Positions 17,530 through 26,660 of a stretch of DNA of 47,013 nucleotides are shown one piece after another. The notes under the pieces were generated by a model. The model did no database searches. It saw nothing but the letters and a program-made list of their open reading frames with translations, and was not told the DNA's origin. Both the position numbers and the translations under genes were made by a program. The first letter of the stretch is position 1, and each line of letters begins with the position of its first letter. The DNA is from JAVBSN01 sp031556525 (GTDB taxonomy: Bacteria > Bacillota > Clostridia > Lachnospirales > Lachnospiraceae). The stretch is from positions 1 to 47,013 of the forward strand of contig JAVBSS010000050.1 of the NCBI GenBank assembly GCA_031556525.1, given 5' to 3'.

Positions 17530-17535
17530 ATTATA
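17530..17535 (-). promoter_or_regulatory. Candidate -10 element for the permease operon
   Basis: TATAAT on the minus strand about 55 bases before the permease start. No convincing -35 sequence lies at 17 bases, which would fit a regulator-dependent promoter. The rest of 17474-17708 holds only the palindrome described separately. Confidence 0.35.
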
Positions 17536-17635
17536 TCTAATACAACTTTATAAAAATACCGTAAATACTTGATTAAAAATACATGGAATTTTGGAAGTAG
17601 CCACTAAATATTAGGGTATTGTTTATACTCCTTCA

Positions 17636-17675
17636 ACTTGTACGGCGACTTGTACGGTATAATACCGTACAAGTC
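17636..17675. repeat. Perfect palindrome with an additional direct half-site
   Basis: GACTTGTACGGTA (17647-17659) and TACCGTACAAGTC (17663-17675) form perfect 13-base arms around TAA, and a further ACTTGTACGG copy lies directly in front (17636-17645). The palindrome is about 110 bases upstream of the -10 candidate of the permease operon. It could be an operator or a terminator-like hairpin. Confidence 0.6.
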
Positions 17676-17711
17676 TTTATAAATCTACTATTTTCAGTAT
17701 ATAACACACAA

Positions 17712-17738
17712 AGGCCCAACGCATTACACGTTGGGCCT
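17712..17738 (-). terminator. Hairpin terminator of the repeat surface protein gene
   Basis: Perfect arms AGGCCCAACG (17712-17721) and CGTTGGGCCT (17729-17738), 7-base loop. On the minus strand it is followed by TTGTGTGTT, a modest U-tract. It separates the surface protein gene from the permease operon. Confidence 0.75.
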
Positions 17739-17770
17739 ACACATTTTATTAGTTTGTTTTTTTACTTATA

Positions 17771-19558
17771 TTACTCTTCGCTAGAGCCATCTTTTTTCTT
17801 CTTAAGAACTACCACTACTACGATTACTGCAACAACTGCTACTACAGCTACTACGATTGCAATGATTGCTCCCATTGATAAACCATCTTTTTCTGCTGCT
17901 ACTGGAGCTTCAGTCTCTTCTGCTCCACCTTTTCCAAGGTATGCATCGATATCTGTATCTGCATCACTGTTGAATCCTGTTCCTGATAAAGAGAATACTA
18001 CTTTGATTTCTTTTTCTGGAGTTAATAAAGCTGGTGATACTACTGGTTTCTCAGCAGTTCCTGCGTTGTCATAAGCATTGAATAAATCAATTCTTAATCT
18101 TCCGTTTTGCTCGATGTCACCAAGTACAATGTTACTGCTCTTAGAAGTTACTTCTTCACCATCAACAAATACTGCTACTTTAGCAACTGCATCAGTTACT
18201 ATATATTTCTCATCATCATTCATGTCTAGAGTTCCTGCATCAATCATCGCTTGACCTAAGCCTTCGATATCTACAAGGAATACTAATGCTGACTCATCTG
18301 GAGCTGCTTGACCAGTAGCACCACATTGCTCTGCTGATAATGATACTTCATAAACACCATCACCTAATACTGTACACTCTGTACCAACGCCTGCTTCATA
18401 GTTCTCCCATGCTTTGCTACCATCAGCAAACATTAAGAATGCATTGAATCCGTTTGAAGTATCTACTTTTACTTCTGAAGCTTCACCTTCCATTAATTCA
18501 AATGTTACTTCGATTGTTTTAATATCTGTATATTTTGTTCCATCTACAGGAGTTGCTGTAGCATCTGCTAAATCAGCATCGCCAGCACGACCTTCTGTTA
18601 CTTCTGTTACCCAAGTATTGAATAAGTTAGTTCTTGTTGCAATACCATCATCTGAACTTGTATAAGTTGTTCCAAGTTCAACTTCTTCTCCGTTAATCTT
18701 AACTGATTTAATATCCATATAGCAGTTAGGGAAGTATTCTTCTCCACCAGCTACCTCTACATCCATGAATACCATGTCTGCAGCTGAACCAGCTTCTACT
18801 CCTGATAAATCAAGAGATACTGTATACTCACCATATCCTGTTACAGTTGCATTCTCAGCAACGATTGGTGCATAGTCTTTTCCATCAAACCAATATTGAA
18901 CTGCCCATGCATTATCAGCAAATGATAAGTAAGCTGTTGTTCCCTCTGCTGGAAGTTCTTTAGCAGTTGTTGCTCCTTCACTAACTTCACCAAAAGCTAC
19001 GCCTGAACCTAATGTAAATGTTACTTCTATTGTCTTGATATCTGTAAATGATTTTCCATCGATAGGAGTTGCTGTAACATCATCTGATTTTCCATCTGCT
19101 GTACGTCCCTTATCTACTGAAGATACCCATTCATTGTATAAGTTAGTTCTTGTTGCTATATCATCATCTGAACTTGTGTAAGTTGCTCCAACTTCAACAT
19201 CTTTACCATTGATCTTTACTGAATCAATTGTCATAAAGCTATCTGGGTAAGCTGCCTCACCGTTTGCAATCTCAACATCTAAGAAAGCTATATCTGCTGC
19301 CTTACCAGCCTCTGTACCTGAGAAATCAAGTGCAACTGTATATGTACCATCACCTGTTACATCTGCAGTTGTTGCTTTAACAGCATATTCATTATCATCG
19401 TTCCAATATTGAGCATCCCCCCAGCCACTATCTGCGAATGATAAATATGCTACTGTGTCGCCTTCAGCTTTTACTTCTTTACCTGCTACTTGAATACCAC
19501 CAAGTACCATTAAAGCTGCACAAAATACTGATAGGCCTTTTTTAAATTGTTTTTTCAT
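17771..19558 (-). CDS. Membrane-anchored surface protein with three repeated modules
   Basis: A 595-residue secreted protein with a signal peptide (about 1-31). Three related modules follow: residues 36-184, 208-355 and 370-525. The first two are very similar (YLSFAD start, YTVALDFSG/YTVSLDLSG, TYTSSDD, IATRTNL and DIKTIEVTF), while the third is diverged. After a short Glu/Pro-rich linker comes a C-terminal hydrophobic helix (about 562-585) and KKKKDGSSEE. No catalytic residues are apparent. The position beside a sugar importer and the similarity to a module in the GH5 enzyme suggest surface glycan binding. The module family could not be named. The start follows GGAG, and the gene stands alone between a repeat-rich upstream region and its own terminator. 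Confidence 0.8.
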   Translation of the reverse strand: MKKQFKKGLSVFCAALMVLGGIQVAGKEVKAEGDTVAYLSFADSGWGDAQYWNDDNEYAVKATTADVTGDGTYTVALDFSGTEAGKAADIAFLDVEIANGEAAYPDSFMTIDSVKINGKDVEVGATYTSSDDDIATRTNLYNEWVSSVDKGRTADGKSDDVTATPIDGKSFTDIKTIEVTFTLGSGVAFGEVSEGATTAKELPAEGTTAYLSFADNAWAVQYWFDGKDYAPIVAENATVTGYGEYTVSLDLSGVEAGSAADMVFMDVEVAGGEEYFPNCYMDIKSVKINGEEVELGTTYTSSDDGIATRTNLFNTWVTEVTEGRAGDADLADATATPVDGTKYTDIKTIEVTFELMEGEASEVKVDTSNGFNAFLMFADGSKAWENYEAGVGTECTVLGDGVYEVSLSAEQCGATGQAAPDESALVFLVDIEGLGQAMIDAGTLDMNDDEKYIVTDAVAKVAVFVDGEEVTSKSSNIVLGDIEQNGRLRIDLFNAYDNAGTAEKPVVSPALLTPEKEIKVVFSLSGTGFNSDADTDIDAYLGKGGAEETEAPVAAEKDGLSMGAIIAIVVAVVAVVAVIVVVVVLKKKKDGSSEE

Positions 19559-19632
19559 ATCTTATTCTCCTTTTCTCAACTAACGCCTTAGTTAATTTAC
19601 ATGCGTATGCACTATAAAAATCTTACCCTAAG

Positions 19633-19718
19633 AATACCTAGAAATATACCTTAAGAATTCTATCTTTTTCCTTGAATAATTGCACTTTTATATGTATTCA
19701 TCTAATTTCTAAGGTATT
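19633..19718. promoter_or_regulatory. Repeated AATACCT-type elements upstream of the surface protein gene
   Basis: AATACCT at 19633-19639, a degenerate ATACCTTAAG at 19646-19655 and the inverted form AGGTATT at 19712-19718 lie 75-160 bases upstream of the start codon. Related copies occur in other leaders of this locus (14781-14786, 14825-14830, and AGGGTATTG at 17613-17621). These could be binding sites for the locus regulator, but one unrelated copy also occurs in the leader of the nicotinate phosphoribosyltransferase gene. Confidence 0.35.
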
Positions 19719-19743
19719 CTACATAATTCATTGCACTAAAAAA

Positions 19744-19774
19744 GGAGCTTCCAAAATAATCATCTGAAAGCTCC
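19744..19774 (-). terminator. Terminator of the glycosidase/kinase operon
   Basis: On the minus strand GGAGCTT (19774-19768) and AAGCTCC (19750-19744) are followed by TTTTTTAG. It lies about 75 bases after the kinase stop codon. Confidence 0.8.
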
Positions 19775-19847
19775 AAATATATAACTAACATCTATATAAT
19801 TCAATGTATTATCACCTAAACAGAAGGTGACTATTTTCTTACATCAT

Positions 19848-21635
19848 CTACTCCTTATATATGGCAGGAAGTTTTATAGTAATTTTTGTACCTACATTTT
19901 TCTCACTTATACATACTACTCCGTATTCCTCGCCATATTTTAATTTTATTCTTTGGTTAACATTACATATACCTATATGGGTTCTGTCAAGGTTTTCAAA
20001 ATCATTAAGATACTTAATAACATTCTCAAGTTCTTCGCCGTTCATTCCACAGCCATTATCTTGAATATAGATATATAGGTCATCTATAAGTTCAACCTTA
20101 ACTACTATCTCCCCATCGCTTTCTTTGTCTTCCATACCATGTACAAAAGCATTCTCTACAAATGGTTGTACAAGAAGCGGCATAACCATTAACCCTTCAA
20201 TATCTGCATCAACAACTTCTATTCTAGACGTTATTCTATCCACAAACCTATAATTCTGTATCTTCATATAACACTCAACTAATTCAATCTCCGATTTTAA
20301 CGTTTGAAGATCATGTCCTACTTGTATATTTCTTCTAAGTAACTTAGTAAGCATTCTAGTTAATTCTTCAATATCTGGTTGCTTATTTACTCTAGCAGTC
20401 ATTCTTATAGTCTCTAGAGTGTTATATAAAAAATGCGGATTTATCTGGCTAGCTAGCATCTTGAACTCAACATCTTTTTGCCTTGAATATATCTGTTCTT
20501 TCTGAACTCTCTCTTCTACGGCAGTTACCATTAGATGTTGAATATCTGTTATCATGCTATTGAGGTCATCATATAATAAACCTATCTCGTCTTTTCCAGT
20601 TATACTGTTTTTGTCTATATTAAAATCACCTGATGCAACTCTATGCATTGTATCCTTGAATACATTTACCCTCTTCGAAAACCAATCAGTAAATAACGTA
20701 ATAAGCACTAGAGTTATTATCATACATATAATCATCGGAACTAAACTGCTTAGCGAGTTCTTGGTTGCTGCTGCCACAATATCACTATAAGATTGAATAC
20801 TAACAAGAGAATAGTAATCATCAGAATAGCTAGGCTGAATCTTAATATATGTGAGAAGACATTTTTCACCTTGGTATTCTACTCTACCACAGAATTCATC
20901 TTCCTCCATATCCCTAACCATCTTAATTACTTCAGAATAATCATCATTTTGATAATTGCTATGAACCACCTCTTTGTTATTGTATATCAACATTGTATCA
21001 ACCGGTCTATTATGAATAGGGGCCTCGCTAACCTTATTTTGAAGAGTTATACTTATAATACCCGCCATGTTTAAATTCTCTGTATATAATACACGTGTAA
21101 GTCTAATTCTCTTATTTCCTGTAAGTACATCTGTCTGATATGACCATACTGGAGAGCCACGATACTCCATGGTTTTTCTGTACCAACCCTTTTCTTTTAT
21201 CTTAGATGTAGCAAACTTGAAATACTCATTATCCGATATAGATTCATTATTAACGTATATACTAATACTAGCAATATCCTGATAATAGTATTTTAGATAA
21301 TCTGAAATGGCTGTAGAATCCCTATAATCTTCTAATATTTCTGAATAACTACTATATTTGTGAAAAGCTATCTTCTCAATATCATCATTAAAATACAATC
21401 TCTTAGACACATCTGCAGATATATCCATACTGCTTTCAATTGAATCTGCAATTAACCTAAGTTCCCCTACTTCATTTTCTTTAGCTTGATCTAACAAAAG
21501 CTCCTTGGTTCCGTTATACATATATAGATTTACAAAAACAAGAGGAATAATGCAGCCAAATAAATATACTAGCTGCATTCTCCTCTTTAACTTTATATCT
21601 CGAAATATTGACTTAATCTTTCTGTATATAGTCAT
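19848..21635 (-). CDS. YesM-type sensor histidine kinase
   Basis: A 595-residue membrane kinase. One helix at about 20-42, an extracytoplasmic sensor domain (about 43-292), and a second helix (about 296-317) precede a HAMP linker. The kinase core has the family His motif QINPHFLYNT with H401, then the ATP-binding N-box FVENAFVHG and G1-box DNGCGMN. This is the His_kinase/HATPase pair of YesM-like sensors. Its likely signal is an extracellular sugar or a loaded binding protein, and its likely partner is the YesN-type regulator at 6150-7709, about 12 kb away on the other strand. It is the last gene of the glycosidase operon, 14 bases after the GH42 gene. Confidence 0.9.
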   Translation of the reverse strand: MTIYRKIKSIFRDIKLKRRMQLVYLFGCIIPLVFVNLYMYNGTKELLLDQAKENEVGELRLIADSIESSMDISADVSKRLYFNDDIEKIAFHKYSSYSEILEDYRDSTAISDYLKYYYQDIASISIYVNNESISDNEYFKFATSKIKEKGWYRKTMEYRGSPVWSYQTDVLTGNKRIRLTRVLYTENLNMAGIISITLQNKVSEAPIHNRPVDTMLIYNNKEVVHSNYQNDDYSEVIKMVRDMEEDEFCGRVEYQGEKCLLTYIKIQPSYSDDYYSLVSIQSYSDIVAAATKNSLSSLVPMIICMIITLVLITLFTDWFSKRVNVFKDTMHRVASGDFNIDKNSITGKDEIGLLYDDLNSMITDIQHLMVTAVEERVQKEQIYSRQKDVEFKMLASQINPHFLYNTLETIRMTARVNKQPDIEELTRMLTKLLRRNIQVGHDLQTLKSEIELVECYMKIQNYRFVDRITSRIEVVDADIEGLMVMPLLVQPFVENAFVHGMEDKESDGEIVVKVELIDDLYIYIQDNGCGMNGEELENVIKYLNDFENLDRTHIGICNVNQRIKLKYGEEYGVVCISEKNVGTKITIKLPAIYKE

Positions 21636-21649
21636 TGCCTCACCGTAAA

Positions 21650-23674
21650 CTACTTATCTTTTTTAAGTATTAATACATCCTTTTTCTTAAGTGTAAAGTG
21701 TGCATTTTCCTCGATTACATTCTTATCAAGTAGATTTTCATAAGTACTGTCCATAATAATTTCTTTGTCCTCGTTACTATGATTTAACAAGAACAATACA
21801 CTATAATCTTCTTGCTCTCTAACCACTGCCTCTACTCCTTCAATAGGGGTAAACATTGGCTTAATATCTTTCTCTTTGCAAATATCAGCTGTAAACTGTG
21901 CATAGAACGAAACATCAGATCTAGCTCCAACATAGTATGCCTTACCACTACCAAATTGGTTCTCAGTTATAACTGGTGTCCCTGCATAGAAATCCTCTTC
22001 GTAATCGGCTAATCTAGTCGCACCTTCTAAGTGGATTATATCCCAAAGTAGGGATGCTTCATATGTGTTATCTTGGTAAATAAATGAATTAGTTTGACCT
22101 TCTGGCAATGCATCGCTTTCTTCAACCCATATTCCAAGAATATCACTAAGTTTTCCTGGATATGCACCTACTACCAAATCACTATCATCTACATAACCAC
22201 TAAAGAAAGTCGTTACAAATGTACCACCATTTTTAACATAACTTCTTACTTTTTCATCATAGTTACCTTTAACCATATATAAAATAGGTGCTATAACCAC
22301 ATCATATTTATTAAGGTCATCATCAACACTAATAATGTCTACACCTATATTTTGAGAATGAAGCGCCTCATAATAATTAATAACTTCATCATGATATTTC
22401 ATTAATATACTAGGGCCTGCTGAGTATTCAACCCCCCACCAGTTATCCCAGTCAAATAGAATAGCAACCTTAGATTCCTGTCTTGCGCCTAGAGTAACAT
22501 CTTGTAAGACATTTAATTCCGCACCAAGTGCTGTTGCCTCTCTAAATACCCTTGTATTCTCACGTCCTGCATGGTCAATAATAGCACCATGATATTTTTC
22601 ACAAGCACCAATACTTCTTCTCATTTGGAAGAACATAACTGTATCTGCACCATGAGCGATTGCTTGATAACTCCATAATCTCATTACCCCTGGTCTTTTA
22701 AGTGCATTATATGGTTGCCAATTTGTAACGCTTGGTGTTTGCTCCATAAGTACAAATGGAGCACCACCCTTAAGTCCTCTAATTAAGTCATGATTTATAG
22801 ACATTCTTGCTGGCGAATCACTATTTGATGGATAGCTATCCCAAGATGCAAAGTCCATATATTTAGCCCATTTTTGATAATCAAGTGGTTTATAAAATGC
22901 CATAAGATTCGTTGTAATAGGAATATCTGGTGTAATTTCTTTAATTGCATCGTATTCCATTCTATAGCAGTTAAGCATACTATCTGAATTAAATCTTCTA
23001 TAGTCAATTGATATTGATTGGAATTGTGTACAATCACGACCACACATTTCAAAATGCTCACTTAGTATGTTTGGTAATACAATCTCATCCCATTCATAAA
23101 ATGTATGACCCCAAAATGCTGTATTCCAAGCTCTATTAAGCTCTTCTATAGTCTTATATCTATCTTGAACCCATACTCTAAATGCTTTCTCACAATTCTC
23201 ACAATAACATTCTCCACCATATTCATTTGATATATGCCACGCAAGAATATTATCATAGTCCTTATATCTATCAGCTAGTAATCTAGCAATCTTTGTTGAG
23301 TATTTCTGATATACCAAGCTATTTGGACAAGAGTTATGCCTTCCACCAAATTTGTGCTTTCTTCCTTGAAAATCAGTACGAAGAATCTCAGGATATTTCT
23401 TAGCCATCCAAGCTGGATGTGCTGCTGTAGAGGTAGCAAGACATACCTTTAAATCATTGTCTGTAGCCATCTTCATAATCTTATCTAATTTTTCAAAATG
23501 ATAGGTATTCTCGTCTGATTGCAGGCTTGCCCACGAAAATACATTTATTGTAACAGTGTCAATATTAGCAACCTTAAACATTCTCATATCTTCTTCCCAA
23601 GTTGCCTCATCCCATTGTTCAGGGTTATAATCGCCACCATATGATATTTTATTGTGGTTCCATACTTTATTCAT
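21650..23674 (-). CDS. GH42 beta-galactosidase
   Basis: A 674-residue cytosolic enzyme of the usual GH42 size and start (ISYGGDYNPEQW). Acid/base E151 is in SNEYGG and the nucleophile E311 in FVLMEQTPS. Four cysteines match the family zinc site: C116, C156, C158 and C161. The C-terminal third fits the trimerisation and small beta domains of GH42. It removes terminal beta-galactose from imported oligosaccharides. The gene is 13 bases after the fucosidase gene. In a xyloglucan pathway it would act after the fucosidase exposes galactose on the side chain; galactan or arabinogalactan fragments are alternatives. Confidence 0.93.
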   Translation of the reverse strand: MNKVWNHNKISYGGDYNPEQWDEATWEEDMRMFKVANIDTVTINVFSWASLQSDENTYHFEKLDKIMKMATDNDLKVCLATSTAAHPAWMAKKYPEILRTDFQGRKHKFGGRHNSCPNSLVYQKYSTKIARLLADRYKDYDNILAWHISNEYGGECYCENCEKAFRVWVQDRYKTIEELNRAWNTAFWGHTFYEWDEIVLPNILSEHFEMCGRDCTQFQSISIDYRRFNSDSMLNCYRMEYDAIKEITPDIPITTNLMAFYKPLDYQKWAKYMDFASWDSYPSNSDSPARMSINHDLIRGLKGGAPFVLMEQTPSVTNWQPYNALKRPGVMRLWSYQAIAHGADTVMFFQMRRSIGACEKYHGAIIDHAGRENTRVFREATALGAELNVLQDVTLGARQESKVAILFDWDNWWGVEYSAGPSILMKYHDEVINYYEALHSQNIGVDIISVDDDLNKYDVVIAPILYMVKGNYDEKVRSYVKNGGTFVTTFFSGYVDDSDLVVGAYPGKLSDILGIWVEESDALPEGQTNSFIYQDNTYEASLLWDIIHLEGATRLADYEEDFYAGTPVITENQFGSGKAYYVGARSDVSFYAQFTADICKEKDIKPMFTPIEGVEAVVREQEDYSVLFLLNHSNEDKEIIMDSTYENLLDKNVIEENAHFTLKKKDVLILKKDK

Positions 23675-23687
23675 ATGTATGCTCCTC

Positions 23688-25154
23688 CTATGCCATTTCT
23701 ATTTTAATTACAACAGGGAAATCACTTGATACTTCCTTAGTAATGAATTCAAGTCCTTCGTCTGTTATCTCATAATCTATCTTCTCATCAAATCCAAGTA
23801 TACTTACCTTATCAATAATTCCGTGAAATTCTGGGACATTTTGATCTGCTGATCTTTTAAGAGATGTAATTACTATTTTTCCGTCCTCTGGATAATTCAT
23901 TGAAAATGCATATATAGCACCATTATTTACAGTGAATCTATAGTCCTCACTTGTATATGTTTTTTCCTTGCCATCACCAAATTGACCTTCAACATCAACT
24001 GTTGGGCCTTCTTTTGCTTTTCGCCATACCTTACTACCCTTTATGGATTCGCCATTTACCTTCATCCAAGCACCCAAATCTTCAAGAATCTTCTTATCTC
24101 CTTCAGGAATTGAACCATCTGCCATAGGGCCAACATTTAATAATAAGTTACCATTCTTACTAACAACATCTATTAGTGTAGCTACTACTTCATTACTACT
24201 CTTATACTCTAGAGTGTCTGTATAACACCAAGAATTTCTTGCTACAGCAGTATCTGTTTGCCAAGGATATGCTTTAACGTCTGCAAAAGCACCTCTCTCA
24301 ATCTCAACTATACCTGTTCCAAACATCATGGCATCATGCTTATAGCATATTGCTACTTTCTTGCCCCACTGTTCACCTCTATTATAGTAGTAGGCTATAA
24401 GCTTTTTAAGGTATGGTTTAAATGCTTCATGCTGTATCCACCAGTCAAAATATAATAGAGCTGGTTTATAGTTATCTATTATTTCACAAGTACGAATTAA
24501 CCAATCGTCTAAGAATTCTTCTGTAGGATAAGGGTCGCTAAATAAATCCTGATTATCAGGCTCTGGCATTGCTGGCCAATAGAAATCTCCTCGCTCCATT
24601 GGGTCTTTTATATCACTATCAAACTCTTTGCCATGACCCATAAAGAACCAATGCTCGCCTCTATGTGAAGATGTGCAAAATACCATATCTTGTTTTTCAA
24701 AAGCAGTTTTAAGTTCACCTAATACATCCCTCTTAGGCCCCATTTCATAAGCGTTCCAATGAGATATTTCACTTTTGTACATTTGAAATCCATCATGATG
24801 TTCAGCTACTGGAAATGCATACTCTGCACCGGCTTCTTTAAACAAAGTTGCCCACTCATCAGGGTTAAATTTTTCTGCTGTAAACATTGGTATGAAATCT
24901 TTATATCCAAAATCCTTTTGATTACCAAAGGTCTTAACATGATGCTCAAATGCTGGCATTCCTTCTATGTACATATTTCTTGAATACCATTCATTTGAAT
25001 TAGCAGGAACACTATAAAGACCCCAATGAATAAATATTCCAAACTTAGCTTTAGTAAACCAATCTGGCACTTGCCAGTTCCCAATAGATGACCAATCTGG
25101 TGAATATGGCCCTTGCTTAATTACTTTTTCAATATTTTCAAGATATTTCTGCAT
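23688..25154 (-). CDS. GH29 alpha-L-fucosidase
   Basis: A 488-residue enzyme without signal peptide. The N-terminal barrel starts with WFTKAKFGIFIHWGLYSVP, contains VAEHHDGF and the nucleophile D237 in ALLYFDWW, and a C-terminal beta-sandwich follows (from about 395). These are typical GH29 features. It releases fucose from cytosolic oligosaccharides, for example the Fuc-Gal-Xyl side chain of xyloglucan. It sits between the SGNH esterase (15 bases before) and GH42 genes. Linkage preference (alpha-1,2 versus alpha-1,3/4) cannot be read. No fucose catabolic gene is in the window. Confidence 0.92.
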   Translation of the reverse strand: MQKYLENIEKVIKQGPYSPDWSSIGNWQVPDWFTKAKFGIFIHWGLYSVPANSNEWYSRNMYIEGMPAFEHHVKTFGNQKDFGYKDFIPMFTAEKFNPDEWATLFKEAGAEYAFPVAEHHDGFQMYKSEISHWNAYEMGPKRDVLGELKTAFEKQDMVFCTSSHRGEHWFFMGHGKEFDSDIKDPMERGDFYWPAMPEPDNQDLFSDPYPTEEFLDDWLIRTCEIIDNYKPALLYFDWWIQHEAFKPYLKKLIAYYYNRGEQWGKKVAICYKHDAMMFGTGIVEIERGAFADVKAYPWQTDTAVARNSWCYTDTLEYKSSNEVVATLIDVVSKNGNLLLNVGPMADGSIPEGDKKILEDLGAWMKVNGESIKGSKVWRKAKEGPTVDVEGQFGDGKEKTYTSEDYRFTVNNGAIYAFSMNYPEDGKIVITSLKRSADQNVPEFHGIIDKVSILGFDEKIDYEITDEGLEFITKEVSSDFPVVIKIEMA

Positions 25155-25169
25155 AGTATATACCTTTCT

Positions 25170-25823
25170 TTATCTATTCCAATCTATTTCCATAGCATCA
25201 AATAATGCTTTAGCAATAATTGCGTGTCCTTTATAATTAGGATGAACTCTATCTGAACTTAAATAATACTCATCTAAGCTCTCCATAAATGTATCAATCT
25301 TACTCTGTACATCTACATATATTAATTGGTGCTTATCAGCTAACTCTTTAGATATAGCAGCATATTCTACTGCTCTCTTTCTCATTGGTTGTTCCTTATT
25401 TGCATCCATCATAAATGGACTGATTATAAACATACCTTTTACAACTGGTTTTGTTTTAAGAATAATATCCTCTAAAGTACTTCTATAAACTTCTGGAGTA
25501 ACTATATCCATTCTCATAAGTTCTCCATCAAATTGTCTCCATACATCATTTATACCTATCATTACACTTACCCAAGAAGGATTAAAACTTAATACGTCCT
25601 TATCCCATCTTGCTGCAAGGTCTACAACAGTATTTCCACTTATTCCTCTGTTGACCACTGATATTTTATTTTCTGGATACATTGATGTTAGAAATGCATC
25701 AACCAGATTAACATAGCCATCACCTTGTGAGCCCCAGCCTGCTGGAATTGCATTGTAATCTCTTCCACAGTCTGTTACGGAATCTCCAGCCATAACAAAT
25801 ACATCATTCTTATCTAATAGCAT
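25170..25823 (-). CDS. SGNH/GDSL-type carbohydrate esterase
   Basis: A 217-residue protein with all SGNH blocks: nucleophile S15 in AGDSVTD, Gly in NRGISGNT, N92 in IGINDVW, and the D191/H194 pair in SSDRVHPNYKGH. No signal peptide is seen, so it acts in the cytosol. The family includes deacetylases of plant oligosaccharides. Since galactose residues of xyloglucan are commonly O-acetylated, this enzyme would clear them for the fucosidase and galactosidase encoded next; that is inference from context. Gaps to its neighbours are 15 and 25 bases. Confidence 0.88.
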   Translation of the reverse strand: MLLDKNDVFVMAGDSVTDCGRDYNAIPAGWGSQGDGYVNLVDAFLTSMYPENKISVVNRGISGNTVVDLAARWDKDVLSFNPSWVSVMIGINDVWRQFDGELMRMDIVTPEVYRSTLEDIILKTKPVVKGMFIISPFMMDANKEQPMRKRAVEYAAISKELADKHQLIYVDVQSKIDTFMESLDEYYLSSDRVHPNYKGHAIIAKALFDAMEIDWNR

Positions 25824-25848
25824 ATAATTCTCCTTTGCTCTCTATCTT

Positions 25849-26502
25849 CTATTCACCAAATACTTTTTTGTAATCTGCTTTAAATTTTTCAATTCCTATA
25901 TCAGTAAGTGGGTGCTTAGTCATTTGCACAATTACATCATAAGGCACTGTTGCAATATGCGCTCCTGCCAAAGCACAATCTATTACATGAATAGGATTTC
26001 TTACACTTGCTGCAATTATCTCTGTATCAATTCCTGATACGTTAAATATATTAACAATTTGTTCTATAAGATCAATACCATATGTGCTTATATCATCTAA
26101 TCTTCCTAAGAATGGTGATACATAAGTCGCGCCTGCTCTTGCTGCAAGTAGCGCTTGAGTCGCTGAAAATATTAATGTAACATTTGTCTTGATACCTTCT
26201 GACGATAATACTTTAACAGCCTTAAGTCCTTCTACCGTCATAGGAATCTTAACAACCATGTTAGGATGAATAGCTGCTATCTCTCTTCCTTCAACAATCA
26301 TTCCCTCAGCATCTTCTGTTGATGCTTTAACTTCTCCGCTTATTGATCCGTCTACTATTGATGTTATCTCTTTTATTACTTCATTAAAGTCTCTTCCTGA
26401 TTTGGCAATTAATGATGGATTAGTTGTAACTCCACATATTACTCCCATTTCATTTGCCTTCTTAATCTCTTCTGTATTCGCTGTGTCAATAAAAAATTTC
26501 AT
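25849..26502 (-). CDS. Transaldolase of the small FSA/TalC-like family
   Basis: A 217-residue protein starting MKFFIDTANTEEIKKA. I place the start at 26502, behind GAGGAGAGATATA, rather than five codons upstream. The Schiff-base lysine is K85 in VVKIPMT, and the segment NVTLIFSATQALLAARAGAT with VSPFLGRLDD resembles transaldolase members rather than fructose-6-phosphate aldolases. It exchanges three-carbon units in the pentose phosphate pathway. It is the first gene of the glycosidase operon, which fits a pathway feeding pentose (xylose) or mixed sugars to central metabolism. Confidence 0.88.
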   Translation of the reverse strand: MKFFIDTANTEEIKKANEMGVICGVTTNPSLIAKSGRDFNEVIKEITSIVDGSISGEVKASTEDAEGMIVEGREIAAIHPNMVVKIPMTVEGLKAVKVLSSEGIKTNVTLIFSATQALLAARAGATYVSPFLGRLDDISTYGIDLIEQIVNIFNVSGIDTEIIAASVRNPIHVIDCALAGAHIATVPYDVIVQMTKHPLTDIGIEKFKADYKKVFGE

Positions 26503-26660
26503 TATATCTCTCCTCATATATTCTATTTTCTTGGTTATATTTTTAATGGTTATATATTATATTATCCCACTTTAGTTCATAGTATATCAGAACGTGGTTA
26601 ATTAAAATATATAATAAATTGGATACACTTTACTATATTTATTTTAGGTATATAATATTA

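Noticed and set aside
17712..17738. GC-rich inverted repeat as an insertion sequence end
   Set aside because: No transposase or target duplication; its place after a stop codon and short loop make it a terminator.
18600..19200. Long DNA direct repeats that might be a CRISPR or mobile element
   Set aside because: They are the coding copies of the first two protein modules of the surface protein; spacing is about 540 bases and the frame is kept.
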